Assembly (NCBI GenBank): GCA_034509755.1
Contig: CM067549.1
Span: forward strand, 44,940,052-45,004,051
DNA from: Anisodus tanguticus
Lineage: Eukaryota > Streptophyta > Magnoliopsida > Solanales > Solanaceae
Length of the DNA stretch: 64,000 bases
Direction: 5' to 3'
The stretch's first letter is position 1; the number at the start of each line of letters is the position of its first letter. This document shows positions 1-11,085 of the stretch, piece after piece. Under the pieces are notes generated by a model that had not been told where the DNA came from, ran no database searches, and saw only the letters and a program-made list of their open reading frames with translations. The position numbers were made by a program, and so were the translations under genes.

Positions 1-360
1 GAAGCGGATGACATTAAATATTATTTTGAAAAGTTGATTGACATCTCAAATGAATGTCAAGTGCTTGGTGAACCAACACTCAACTTGTTGAAAGACTCTC
101 TGTTCTCTTCCTGAAAAGTTCAATTTAAAGATTTGTGTCATTGAAGAAGCTCACAATCTTGCCACAATGGACCTTCATACCTTAATGAGCATTCTCAAAA
201 TCTATGAGATGAACATTGAGAATCAAAGGGAACTATCTAAAAGCAAGAATGTAGCACTTCAAGTTCAATCCTCGGAGATTCAAATCGAAGAAGAGGATGA
301 AAATCTTGAAGAAATTGGTGAAGGTGCAAATGTTGCCTTACTCACTTAAAAATACAATTC
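1..360 (+). pseudogene. copia gag (UBN2-type) fragment
   Basis: The plus strand reads as the C-terminal half of a UBN2/Retrotran_gag_2 capsid protein, with the landmarks 'ISNECQVLGEP', 'AIEEAHNLATM'-like text, 'LKIYEMN' and an acidic stretch before 'ANVALLT'. One frameshift near 110-120 and a stop at about 347 break the frame. The window begins inside the element and it stops at about 360-400, where an unrelated minus-strand copia begins. This is a dead retrotransposon fragment; the family call rests on motif order only. Confidence 0.6.
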
Positions 361-400
361 GATGGTGAGAAATTTCAACAATGACACCAAAACCAAGTCT

Positions 401-2090
401 TCAATCAAAAGCCCAATATTTCTCACTTTTAGATTCCAACTTGTCAGTAAGCATCTTCTTTACATATGCAGGGCACCCCCAGGGTCGCATGTGTTTAAGT
501 GCTGGCTTCTTGCCGTTCCATATCTCATATGGAGTTTTCTCTACTAACTTTGAAGGAACTCTGTTTAGAATATAAATTGAGCTTTGCAAGGCATAACCCC
601 TAAGGTATGTCGGTAGAGCTGAGAAACTCATCATGGATCTAACCATATCTAATAGGGTTCGATTTCTCCTTTCAGCAACACCATTCAACTGTGGCGTTCC
701 AGGAGCTGTCCATTGTGATTGGACTCCATGAAGCTTCAAATAATCCAGAAATTCTTTACTTAAGTATTCACCTCTTCGATCTGATCGAAATGTCTTGATA
801 CTTGTTTCAAGTTGCTTCTTTACTTCTGACTTGTACTCCTTGAATTTCTCAAAGGCTTCGGACTTATGTTTCATAAGATACACATGCCCAAACCTTGTGA
901 AATCGTCTTGTAAAAATGATGAAGTAAGGAAAGCCTCCCTTAGCTTGAGTTGAAAATGGCCCACATACATCAGTATGGACCAACTCAAGTATCTTTTTGG
1001 CTCGTACCCCTTTCCCAGAAAGTGGTTTGCTGGTCATCTTTCCTCTCAAGCAAGATTCGCAGTTACCATAAGACTCCAAGTCAAATGGTTCGAGGTAGTC
1101 TAACTTCCTCAATCTTGTTATCCTTAATTCGTTGATATGACCAAGTCTGCAGTGCCATAAGTAGGTAGGGTTTCTTGGATTACTTATCTTAGCTCTTTTT
1201 TTTTGCACAGTGAAAATTTCACAACTACAGTTTAAAATATACAATCCATCCACAAGCAGAGAATTTCCACAAATAAAACCATTAAAAGATAGTACATAAC
1301 TGTCATTGGCAATGAATGAGGAAAACCCCTCAATGTCTAACATTGGGATAGAAATGATATTCCTCGTTAATGAGGGAACAAAATAACAATCATTTAGTTC
1401 TAAACAAAAGCCTGAAGGTAAATCTAGTCTGTAAGTTCTCACGTGTTCATCATCTACTCGTGCTCCATTTCCAACGCGCAGGTCTACCTCCAAAGGTCCA
1501 ACTTTTCTGCTGTTAATTAGGCCCTGCACATTACTACAAATGTGTGAGCCACAAGCGGTATCCAATACCCAGCAGTGGGAGTTACTTGTAGACATATTTA
1601 TTTCAATTACAAACATACATTGTCCAGTAGATGTAGAAGCACCTAGTGTTTTGCCTCCTCTTAGAGTTGTGTAGTCCTTCTTTAGAACATGCGTTGGTAC
1701 TTGTCCCATTTCGTTCAGCTTACATTTGAAAGGGTCTCTCAACAGTTCATACTCCATTGTTTTAGACTGTTTTTCATAGAGACTCTTCAAGTGTTCTAGC
1801 ATTTCGTTGGGGCCCATGTTTTCATGTTGCCTCTGTAACTCCATGGTCATGGAAGACAACATTTTACATTTTGCCAAGGTAGCATCATTCAAACATTTCT
1901 GATAAGACACCTTGTCAAACAGGGCATACTCATCAGTGTTTTCAGCAAGGACTGTGGGGAATACTGTGTTTAACATATACTCAATTCTTTCTAGTCTTAA
2001 CACCAATCGCAGATTTCTTAACCAGTCAGGGTAATTTGATCAAGTCAACTTGTTTGTCTCGACCAACATTTTCAGTGTTAGATTCGACAT
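401..2090 (-). pseudogene. Copia-D gag-pol fragment, unit 1
   Basis: This is the distal copy of a duplicated copia gag-pol 5' portion. From right to left it shows the gag start (near 2090), a gag with 'LERIEYMLNT', the protease-like region with 'WVLDTACGSHIC' (the usual DTGAS site is changed to DTACGS), the gag-pre-integrase motif 'LWHCRLGHIN', and the integrase core with 'DDFTRFG', 'FRSDRRGEYLS' and 'PQLNGVAERRNRTLLDM'. A frameshift near 900-985 splits the integrase from upstream domains. It ends abruptly at about 401. The lineage looks Tork/Angela-like from gag and integrase wording. It is non-functional. Confidence 0.85.
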
Positions 2091-2344
2091 TTTATAATCT
2101 GAAGAATTAGATAGACCGAAAATCAAACTCAAAATCTATTTCCTATTATACATATTCATTTAGGCTAATCAACAAGGCCTTTTGTTTAATTAGCTCCCAC
2201 TATTTTAACATACTCTTTGACCCTATGGAAGAATACTGACTCATATCAAATATGGTCATAATAGGCCATGATCCAGGTTCATGCTATCTCCGCGTTTGCT
2301 GTGGCTGATAACTTCAACAGCACAACCTGGTAGGTCCCTTAGTT

Positions 2345-4060
2345 TTCTTTGGATACCCTACAAAATAATATTTCTCACTTTTAGATTCCAGCTTGTCATT
2401 AAGCATCTTCTTTACATATGCAGGGCATCCCCATGGTCGCATGTGTTTAAGTGCTGGCTTCTCGCCGTTCCATATCTCATATGGAGTTTTCTCTACTGAC
2501 TTTGAAGGAAATCAGTTCAGAATATAAATTGAGCTTTGCAATGCATAGCCCCTAAGGTATGTCGGTAGAGCTGAGAAACTCATCATAGATCTAACCATAT
2601 CTAATAGGGTTCGATTTCTCCTTTCAACAACACCATTCAACTGTGGCGTTCCAGGAGGTGTCCATTGTGATTGGACTCCATGAAGCTTCAAATAATCCAG
2701 AAATTCTTTACTTAAGTATTCACCTCTTCGATCTGATCGAAATGTCTTGATACTTGTTTCAAGTTGCTTCTTTACTTCTGACTTGTACTCCTTGAATTTC
2801 TCAAAGGCTTCGGACTTATGTTTCATAAGATACACATGCCCAAACCTTGTGAAATCGTCTGTAAAAATGATGAAGTAAGGAAAGCCTCCCTTAGCTTGAG
2901 TTGAAAATGGCCCACATACATCAGTATGGACCAACTCAAGTATCTTTTTGGCTCGTACCCCTTTCCCAGAAAGTGGTTTGCTGGTCATCTTTCCTCTCAA
3001 GCAAGATTCGCAGTTACCATAAGACTCCAAGTCAAATGGTTCGAGGTAGTCTAACTTCCTCAATCTTACTATCCTTGATTCGTTGATATGACCAAGTCTG
3101 CAGTGCCATAAGTAGGTGGGGTTTCTTGGATTACTTATCTTAGCTCGTTTGTTTTGCACATTGAAAATTTCACGACTACAATTTAAAATATACAATTCAT
3201 CCACAAGCGGAGCATTTCCACAAACAAAACCATTAAAAGACAGTACATAACTGCCATTGGCAATGAATGAGGAAAACCCCTCAATGTCTAACATTTGGAT
3301 AGAAATGATATTCCTCGTTAATGAGGGAACAACATAACAATTATTTAGTTCTAAACAAAAGCCTGAAGGTAAATCGAGTCTATAAGTTCCCACTCATTCA
3401 GCATCTACTCGTGCTCCATTTCCAACGCTCAGGTCTACCTCCCAAGGTCCAACCTTTCTGCTGTTAATTAGGCCGTGCACATTACTACAAATGTGCGAGC
3501 CACAAGCGGTATCCAATACCCAGCAGTGAGAGTTACTTGTAGACGTATTTATTTCAATTACAAACGTACCTTGTCCAATAGAGGTAGAAGCACCTAGTGC
3601 TTTGCCTCCTCTTGGAGTTGTGTAGTCCTTCTTTAGAACATGCGCTGGTACTTGTCATATTTCGTTCAGCTTACATTTGAAAGGGTCTCTTAACAGTTCA
3701 TACTCCATTGTTTTAGACTATTTTTCATAGAGACTCTTCCAGTGTTCTAGCATTTCGTTGGGGCCCATGTTTTCATGTTGCCTCTGTAACTCCATGGTCA
3801 TGGAAGACAACATTATACATTTTGCCAAGGTAGCATCGTTCAAACATTTCTGATAAGCCACCTTGTCCAACAGGGCATACTCATCAGAGTTTTCAGCAAG
3901 GACTGTGGGGAATAATGTGTCTAACATATACTCAATTCTTTCTAGTCTTAACACCAATCGCAGATTTCTTAACCAGTCAGGGTAATTTGATCCAGTCAAC
4001 TTGTTTGTCTCGGCCAACATTTTCAGTGATAGATTCGACATTTTATAATCTAAAGAATTA
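2345..4060 (-). pseudogene. Copia-D gag-pol fragment, unit 2
   Basis: This is the proximal copy of the duplicated segment. Gag begins with 'MSNLSLKMLAETNKLTGSNY' near 4041, which is the typical copia gag start ('KLTGxNYxxW'). In-frame stops separate gag (3718-4041), the protease-like part (about 3400-3700) and a long open integrase segment (2512-3393) that keeps 'LWHCRLGHIN', the 'CESCLRGKMT' zinc-binding Cys pair and the DDE residues. It reads slightly further than unit 1 ('KYYFVGYPKKTKG') before meeting the leader of unit 1. There are no RT or RNase H domains. Confidence 0.85.
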
Positions 4061-4278
4061 GATAGACCGAAAATCAAACTCAAAATCTATTTCCTATTAT
4101 ACACATTCATTTAGGCTAATCAACAAGGCATAAATAGCTCCCACTATTTTAACATACTCTTCGACCCTATGGAAGAATACAGACTCATATCAAATATGGT
4201 CATAATGGGCCATGATCCAGGTTCATTCTATCTCCGTGTTTGCTGTGGCTGATAACTTCAACAACACAACCTGGTAGG

Positions 4279-5637
4279 TCTCTAAACCAATTACAAACAA
4301 TTTGTAACTCATGTTTGACCGAATGTTCTAAACAATCAATATGCGTCCCTCGGCTTGTCCGACACTGTAGCGCCAAGACAGCCTTGCAAGTCAACCCCGT
4401 TATGCGACTGCAATTATGTATCTAACTGAGTTTTGCCTTATAGAGAAAACGTTGTGGTGTAAATACTCATGAAGGTTTATCACCCACTTCTACATTTAAC
4501 ATGCATCTATGAAAGAGTCTGAGTCCTCGTAGACTTAGAGAAAATGTTGTGGCATAAATACTCATCTCGCCGGAAGGGATTTTGCACTACAATCAATTAT
4601 AACGGACGACACGTTCATTTTAAATGAGACTTGTATTAAAATTTTAGGGAACATTTTAATTTAGGGTTTTAACCAAGATCAACTCTTTTACGCCATATAT
4701 AATATGACATCTTAACATCATGCAAACTAATGACACATATAGTTTGGGAACCGTCAACCTAATATGCATGATATAAGATAGTTTAATCAAACACTGGGCA
4801 CCGCCTGCCCAGACAATTATTGCGGACACTATTCTAGAAATGTAAATGACAAATATTTTGACATTTAGCACATAAATAGTATACTTATAAAATAATATAC
4901 TATATAATAATAATCTTGGGTTAAACATTCTGAACTCTATTTTTTTTATTTCTAGACAGGTAGGGCCGCAACGCTAATCATTAGCACCGCGGCGCCACTG
5001 AGGCAGTAGCCTTTCGGCTTCTGGAAAAATGCATTAGCGCCACGGTGCTCCACCATAGAGCCGCGGCGCTGCAGAGGCAGAAACATTTCTGCTTCTGCAA
5101 ATGCATTAGCGCCGCGGCGCTCCACCATGGAGCCGCGACGCCTGTTGTCCAGTGAGTTCATATTTTGAAACGAAGCATTAGCGCCGCAACACTCCACTAT
5201 GGAGCCGCGACGCCACCTTGAAACCCTAGCAAGGGTCGCGGCGCCCTACCATAGGGCCGTGACGCTCATGTCCTGACAAATGTTTTTGTGTTGATTCTCA
5301 GAATCGTTTGACCCCTAAATCCAATTTAGGGATCAAATCACAGGTCCTTTATCATCACCCACCATTATCAATAACGCCCATATCGACCATCATCCGTTCT
5401 TACTCGTTCTTAGCCGTGCACCGTGCAATGAGCCGGACAACACACTTTGTCTTAGTTTGAGTTAGAGCGGAATGACTTCCTCGAGTTAGCGTAGGAGATA
5501 ATTTAGGGTGAAATCAAAAGGTCAACATTCGTACAAGACATTTAGGATTTCAAGAAACCTCGTTTTAATCCAATTTTATGTTTAACCCATATTATTATTC
5601 TATTCAATTGTTATATAACCATTTAACTAGCCTGAGC
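4279..5637 (-). other. Copia-D 5' leader region, non-coding
   Basis: This stretch lies between the PBS at 5638 and the gag start near 4041, so it is most simply the long untranslated leader of Copia-D. No convincing ORF was found. It contains the GC-rich 72-bp repeats described separately. That it belongs to the same element is an inference from order and orientation; no second LTR is present to prove it. Confidence 0.45.
4976..5262. repeat. GC-rich imperfect tandem repeat, ~72-bp period, with internal dyads
   Basis: Units begin near 4979, 5031, 5103, 5175 and 5232. Each starts with a form of 'gcattagcgccgcggcgctc' followed by 'caccatggagccgcgacgc', so each unit holds GC-rich inverted repeats around CCATGG. 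The two central spacings are exactly 72 bp. A related 'gcgccgcggcgct' core recurs alone at about 6087 inside the neighbouring LTR. Confidence 0.8.
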
Positions 5638-5649
5638 TCTTGATACTAA
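5638..5649 (-). other. Primer-binding site next to the Copia-D 5' LTR
   Basis: The plus strand reads 'ctcttgatacta', the complement of a TGGTATCAAGAG-type initiator-Met tRNA primer site with one mismatch. It abuts the TG end of the 5650-7259 LTR, so the element is transcribed leftward. Confidence 0.6.
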
Positions 5650-7259
5650 TGTAGGGTTTTGTTGGGTTCAAAACACATAAGTAAGGCACATCGGAACTTT
5701 AAAAGTTTTGTTTCTTACTTACCCTAATAATATTTCTGATATGGTTATACAACAATTAAACTTGTAACATAAGGCATAAACTTACAAGTTTGAATATCTG
5801 AAATCTTTGTCTACTATAAGGTGCACACGCGGTTGCCCTTCCAATTGCAAGCTCCAAGCTTCAATGTATTTCTCATTTGGAAAGCTAGGAAAGTTGGCAG
5901 AGGTTGAGAGAGTATTTGATTCTAAATCTCTAAGGCTTAGAATGATTTTCAGAAATTGGTGTGTGAATAATGAAATGTATGCCACTATTTATAGTTGAAA
6001 AATAGGTCAAAATTGGATTAGGGTCTGACCTTGGGCCTGGCCCAAAATTCGAGGCAGAGGCGTCGCGGTCTTAGGGTATGGGCGCCGCGGCGCTCGACGT
6101 GCTCCTGCACTGTCTCGATTTATTTTTTCGTGCATTCTTAATTAAATCCAAAATCTTATTTTGATTTAATTAAAATAATCATTATTCATTTAAATATCTC
6201 GATTCCAAATCGAACATTTAATTACTCTCTCAATACATTAGATCGAAATGGACAATCGACATAGTGTGACCCTACAGACCTTCTCATATCGACATTAATC
6301 AAATTAAGGTCTACACGGAACTCCTAGACGGCGTCGGAAGACGAACTCAATATGTGAAGTACGTTTACGCGAATCTAGTAAACTTAACCTTTATGTGGTA
6401 AGATAAAATCCTTTCATTCACGACACACCCGATCAAGCATAGGATTTGTCAAGTGTCTATCCAAATGGCTTAATCATTGTATCTCATCTATATTAGTTGA
6501 CGACTAGACCATATTCTAAATATGTCTATTGCGTTGGCCAACGACTTAGTCAACCTAATATCACTGAGAATCTGAATGTTCTCTCGAATATACATTCGAG
6601 GAATGAATCCTAATCTTAGCTCAACTACCACCATCAATCCACATCGTAGTGTACCCAATACAAGCCGTATCTCAACCTATAATGCATTTAAGCTTAGGAC
6701 GGGATCAAAGTACATTACTTTGTTGACAAGGCGCGTATTGACTTCAAGTCTAAGGACTTCTATCTCTCACACGTTGATCATACTTTAGACAAGTATAACA
6801 AATAATATATCAGTAGGGTATACCAATACTTCCAAAGTATTTATGTGTCCATCACGAGTAGCCATTACTCGTAGCAGGTGAGACATACTACATCCTCTAA
6901 GGATGTGATGCAGACCACATGTCGACTTATCACATATCATCGATATCTCATTCTCGATGATCATTAGTCGATGCTATTTTAAGAGTTACGCTCTATCATG
7001 AATATCTCACTCTATTAATGACAACGTAAGCTCAAGGAATGCACATTAATGAATAATTACAAACAATCAAATAATAATTCAATAATTGCAAATGCCAAAA
7101 AATTAATCTCCATTAATAATATGAATGTGGATAAAGTACATTTGTCCTAATACAGATTATCTCTAGGACATAAAAATACTTTCAGAATGCACTAATTAAC
7201 CAACATTTCATACGTATCGAGATAGGAAAAAGAATTAGTTGAAATAGTTAAACCTAACA
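5650..7259 (-). mobile_element. Copia-D 5' LTR (~1.6 kb)
   Basis: Bounded by TGTAGGG...CCTAACA on the plus strand (TG..CA ends), with a primer-binding site immediately left. No ORF of note. The length suits Angela/Tork-type copia LTRs. No second copy lies in the window, so the element is truncated and the far end cannot be checked by LTR comparison or TSD. Confidence 0.65.
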
Positions 7260-7967
7260 TTTCAAAAGTCTTCCTTTATTTTTAAACTTGGTGATCAATC
7301 AAACTACATCATATAATTTGGGAGGGAGGGAGTAAGTACCTTTTTTTTGTTCAATTCTACAGGTCATGCCCCTGCCAATTCCTCATGTATGATTAAATTC
7401 ATATATCTCTTAGGAATACTGAAAAAAAGTACTTTCGACCAGCTTAGATTATCTTTATCTTTCTAATTCCCTTACAGGCAAGAAAACGAAAGAAACATAA
7501 CGGCATAACTTGAACCATCAAATACCAAACTGAAACGCTGAATACTTCTGTAGAAGTATATTTATTCATAGTTGTTTCCTTAATTCTACTTCTTACTCTG
7601 CTTTGTTTCTTTATCTAATCAATCAATCAATATCCATATCATCAATATCAATATATATAATAAAGCTAGACATAGATAATGTGATGTGACACCTCTCTAT
7701 GGTCTCCATTGCTATTTATCTTTTTTTCTATTCTTTTTTTTTTGTTGCCTTTTTTCAATTTCCCCCCATTTATGTGCTATATTAAAAAGTTCAAAAGTCC
7801 TCTATGTGTTATGTAAATTGATGCTCCAAATTAAATGACTTGTAAATGAGTGATTTATTTCTCTCTATGTAACGTTGTGTGCATATTCTTAATCTGATGA
7901 GAGAATTTCTTTTGCAATGGCTCAATATTGGAATATCTCAATGGTCATTTCTTTTGCAATTACTCAG
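7260..7967. other. Intergenic, nothing recognised
   Basis: AT-rich DNA with pyrimidine runs near 7340 and 7720-7760. No coding potential, repeat ends or RNA gene was seen. Confidence 0.5.
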
Positions 7968-8311
7968 TATTTAAAAATGAATTTTGAGTCTAATTCAACC
8001 CCAAAAGCTAGCTTGTAATGTGAGGATTGTCCAAATCCATATAAGGAGTCCATGTTCCCATTCCATTTCCGATATGAGACTCTTAACACTCCCCCGTACG
8101 CCCAGACCTAGTTAGCTGGAGCGTGAACTATATAATTTGGGGGCTCAACATCGATGAACAAAGAATTAGAATGAGTCTGACTCTGATACCATGTAAAAAA
8201 TGGATCTTGAGCTTAACTCAACCCCAAAAACTAACTTGTAAGGTGAGGATTGTCCAAGTCCATATAAAAAGTCCATGTTTTCATTTCATTTTCAATATGA
8301 GACTCTTAACA
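7968..8311 (-). mobile_element. TRIM (miniature LTR retrotransposon), ~344 bp
   Basis: Two direct repeats of about 120 bp (about 7968-8088 and 8192-8311) flank about 103 bp. The right repeat runs TGTAAAAAATGG...CTTAACA. The complement of a TGGTATCAGAG primer site (8181-8191) abuts the right repeat, and a purine-rich tract (minus-strand 'GTACGGGGGAG') abuts the left one, so it reads leftward. It has no coding capacity, as expected for TRIMs. The repeat core, including 'gtgaggattgtccaa', recalls TRIM-like repeats common in dicots. Confidence 0.8.
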
Positions 8312-8383
8312 CTATGATTATTATACATAATTAATAATAATTGTAGGAGGAGAAAAGTCGGTTAACTGCAAGCATGACTCTTC

Positions 8384-8780
8384 TATATATATATATATGA
8401 TGGTTAATCTTTCTAATCAATTGTGTTAGAAGATCACATGCCTTCGGTCAAAGTCGTAATCTATTGTTTAGTCTTTGAAATGGATGAGCAATATACTTGG
8501 TGTATTTATCTTGTCAGAAGTATTTACCTTTCATCTTTGGCGCATAGCTTCTTTTCTATGCATTTTTCATTCTTGGAAGCAATTATTTTTACTAAAGAGA
8601 TTCAAAATGTGAAGAAGCGAACACATGATGAAGTTGAGAGGATTCAACATCTATTTTTTATGTATATATATATATAGAGAGATTGAGAGAGGGGGAGGGA
8701 GGGAGAGAGATACAAAATATGAAGAAGTGAACATACGAAGAAGTTTAAAAAATTCAACATCTACTTTAAAGTATTGTTTT
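8384..8780. repeat. Short dispersed repeat, duplicated, with microsatellites
   Basis: An (AT)n run lies at about 8384-8398. A segment of about 56 bp around 'gtgaagaagcgaacaca...attcaacatcta' (8608-8656) is repeated with changes at about 8717-8766. Between them sits (TA)n followed by a GA/GGGA-rich run (8659-8712). The 'gaagaagt...gattcaacatctac' wording is a common dispersed sequence in nightshade genomes. Confidence 0.5.
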
Positions 8781-8919
8781 TGGCATAGAATTATGATTTT
8801 CAATTGTGTTATTCTCTTCGTGTAAACTTCGTTTTGTTCTAGGACCTAAAAGTGGAACTTCTATTTTGATCTCTAACATGTATGAGTTTTCTTAATGTAA
8901 AAACAGATTTATCAAGGTA

Positions 8920-9488
8920 CTAGTCTCTCTATACGTGTGTTGCACGCGATTCTCGCATCATGTAGTCAAGATGATTGTTTATCGCTTGACATTGGAGTGT
9001 ACACTTTTTTGTTTAGTAATATCAATATCATTAAGTAAAAATAAATTGCTTTAAGAATTGTGCAGGAATGAATATAGTGGAGCAGTTTTTCTAATAATTA
9101 GTATAGATCGTTGAATGATGACTTATTTGCTGATGGCAAGATCATGCATATTATCTGAACCTATAAAGATTAACAATGCAATTGTAGTTAGAATATGTTA
9201 TTATTTCTACTTACATATATCTTTTTTCTATTGTACAATCATGTATACCGTATCTCATTTAATACTTTTTTGTAGACGCTATTTCGGATGTATGTTCCTT
9301 TCATTCATTTTGGCTGCTCTGTCATAATCAAAACTCTAGTTTGTTGACATAGAAATTCCACTTGAAAGTGCAACATAAAGTTGGGTATGTGAGGAAACAT
9401 GTTGTGGTAGATACAATTCAACATTGAGGAGTGTTTGTCCCTGTGCTTTATTTATTGTCACTGCAATAAAGCATAAACATACTGAAAA
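8920..9488 (-). mobile_element. Helitron 3' portion (decayed)
   Basis: A RepHel helicase tail (9336-9488) lies upstream of a plausible Helitron 3' end on the same strand. That end is a short imperfect hairpin (plus strand CGTGTG / CACGCG at about 8934-8948, one mismatch) about 11 bases before CTAG (8920-8923) and a T. Helitrons end in CTRR after such a hairpin and insert at AT. The 5' end was not identified and may be overwritten by the copia LTR at 9590. Confidence 0.6.
9336..9488 (-). pseudogene. Helitron Pif1-like helicase, C-terminal 50 residues
   Basis: The minus strand reads a short open segment with 'CFIAVTINKAQGQTL', 'NVELYLP' and 'SHTQLYVALSSG' before a stop. These match the conserved last motifs of plant Helitron RepHel helicases (TINKxQGQT, VGxYLP, GQLYVALSR). 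A stop codon immediately upstream ends the readable frame, so only the extreme C-terminus survives. An ordinary Pif1 helicase shares related motifs, but the tail and the adjacent Helitron-like end favour a Helitron. Confidence 0.75.
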
Positions 9489-9589
9489 TTATTTGCGAAT
9501 GAATTTGAAAAGATATCCTTCGAGGAGAAAGTTGAATTATAGGATTAACACATGCTTGTTAGCTAATTGCCCCGTTGTACTTTTTGCAT

Positions 9590-9848
9590 TGATAAACAAT
9601 GTATATACCCGTGATATACACTTACCATACATAGTGTATATCACGGGTCTTCGGTACGGTTTTGGACAGTTTTAGTGTAAGAAATTTGTATTACTTAGTA
9701 TTGTACACTAACCATAATTGTAGGATTCTTGTACTACTAGAATATGATTTTGGGATTAGATTAGGAATATGATTTTCCTATTATGGAAATTGTAAATTGT
9801 ATATATTCTCTGTCATTAATGAAAATAATCAGGGGATTATTTCTTTCA
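9590..9848 (+). mobile_element. Copia-A1 5' LTR (259 bp)
   Basis: Starts TGATAAACAATG and ends TTTCTTTCA, followed at once by the primer-binding site. The 3' half matches the LTR at 58513-58825 closely. A perfect 14-bp inverted repeat (9608-9621 and 9634-9647) lies near its 5' end. Confidence 0.85.
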
Positions 9849-9860
9849 TGGTATCAGAAG
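9849..9860 (+). other. Copia-A1 primer-binding site
   Basis: 'tggtatcagaag' directly follows the LTR and matches the 3' end complement of plant initiator-Met tRNA. Confidence 0.85.
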
Positions 9861-9987
9861 TCTAGGTTGAGAAATTTTCTCCCCAAATTATCGTCGGGTC
9901 CGAGCCTTCTTACCTCGGTTTTCGTGAAAATTTTCGATCCCCAAATTCTTTCTTCCCAAACCCTCAATCACCTATTATTCTTTCGTT

Positions 9988-11085
9988 ATGTCTACCTCCA
10001 AGAACACGTTTCACCCTGCCCTTGTGGTTTCTAACATCAAGAATCACATCCCTCTTATTCTTGAAATAGAAAACGTCCAATATGCGACGTGGGCCGAACT
10101 GTTCAAAATTCACGCACGTTCGCATCAAGTCATCCATCACATAATCACTGCGGCCCATGAGGACACGGAAGTGCCAAAACGCGAGGATGATCCTAAGTTG
10201 TGGACTACTCTTGATGCCACCATCCTTAAGTGGATTTACTCCACTATCTCTACCGACCTATTGGAGACGATTATTGAGCCAGACGCTACGGCGATGACTG
10301 CTTGGGATAGGTTGCGTGACATATTACAAGATAATCAAAATTCCAGAGTTGTTACCCTTGAGTAGGAATTTTCCCACGTCAACATGGAAAATTTCTCGAA
10401 CGTTTCAGCTTATTGCAAAATGTTGAAATAATTGGCGGACCAACTCCGCAACGTTGGTGCGCCCGTTAGTGAAGATCGTCCCGTTATACAGATGGTTGCT
10501 GGCCTATCTGAGGCCTATAGTGGCGTTGGAACTCTCCTTCGTCAAAGTAATCCTCTCTCACAGTTCTATCAACCCCGCTCCATGCTTACTTTGGAAGAAG
10601 CCAGTTTGGCTATGAAGGCGGCTACTAGTGCTAGTCCCGTGGTCATGATGACGTCCTCCACTAATTCTCCAAGGTTCATTGATAATTCGAGCCAAAACCT
10701 TTATCACGGATGAGGCAAAAATAGTTGAAAAATAATGCCAAAAATCGCGGGGGAAAAGACGGTGGTTCTGGAGGTGGTAACGGTGGCCAAAATAGTGGCA
10801 GTAGTCCCGCCCCAACAACAGTGGGCCACAACCCAACTGGTCCCAGCCTTGAACCCCCTGGTCGTGGGCAGTGGCCTAATAGCCCCTGGTTTCCAGCGCC
10901 TCCAGCCCCAGGCAATTGGGCTGCCCAGCAGCCTTCACGGCCCAACTCGACCTGGCCCAACTGTTCTGGACCAGCAGGTTACCGCTATCATTCTGAGATG
11001 GGGCAGCAAGCAGGTGTGCTTGGGCCCGACCTCCATAGGCCCATCATGCAGCGGGCCCCACCCCAACCGACATTGAGGTTGCGAT
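9988..11085 (+). pseudogene. Copia-A1 gag
   Basis: Starts at the ATG at 9988 ('MSTSKNTFHPAL'). It has a UBN2-like core with 'YATWAELFKIHAR', 'AWDRLRDIL', then 'MVAGLSEAYSGVGTLLRQSN' and 'LTLEEA'. Gly/Asn-rich and then Pro/Gly-rich linkers follow to about 11085. Stops at 10363, 10429, 10711 and 10724 break the frame. No intact CCHC knuckle is seen. The gag region of Copia-A2 near 62334-62711 is homologous. Confidence 0.8.

Larger units (their letters stand above)
401..4278 (-). repeat. 1.93-kb direct tandem duplication inside a copia element
   Basis: Two head-to-tail copies, roughly 401-2330 and 2345-4278, carry the same leader end, gag start, protease-like region and integrase. They are nearly identical over long stretches, with scattered substitutions. 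Both copies start at the same leader point ('cctggtaggtc' on the plus strand) and both stop shortly after the integrase motif 'KSEKY'. The RT and RNase H regions of the element are absent from both. Confidence 0.85.

Noticed and set aside
4952..5197. 81-codon minus-strand ORF with repeated 'MVERRGANAF'
   Set aside because: The repeated peptide simply reflects the 72-bp DNA repeat; no start context or conservation.
8123..8317. 64-codon ORF
   Set aside because: Lies within the TRIM and has no protein similarity.
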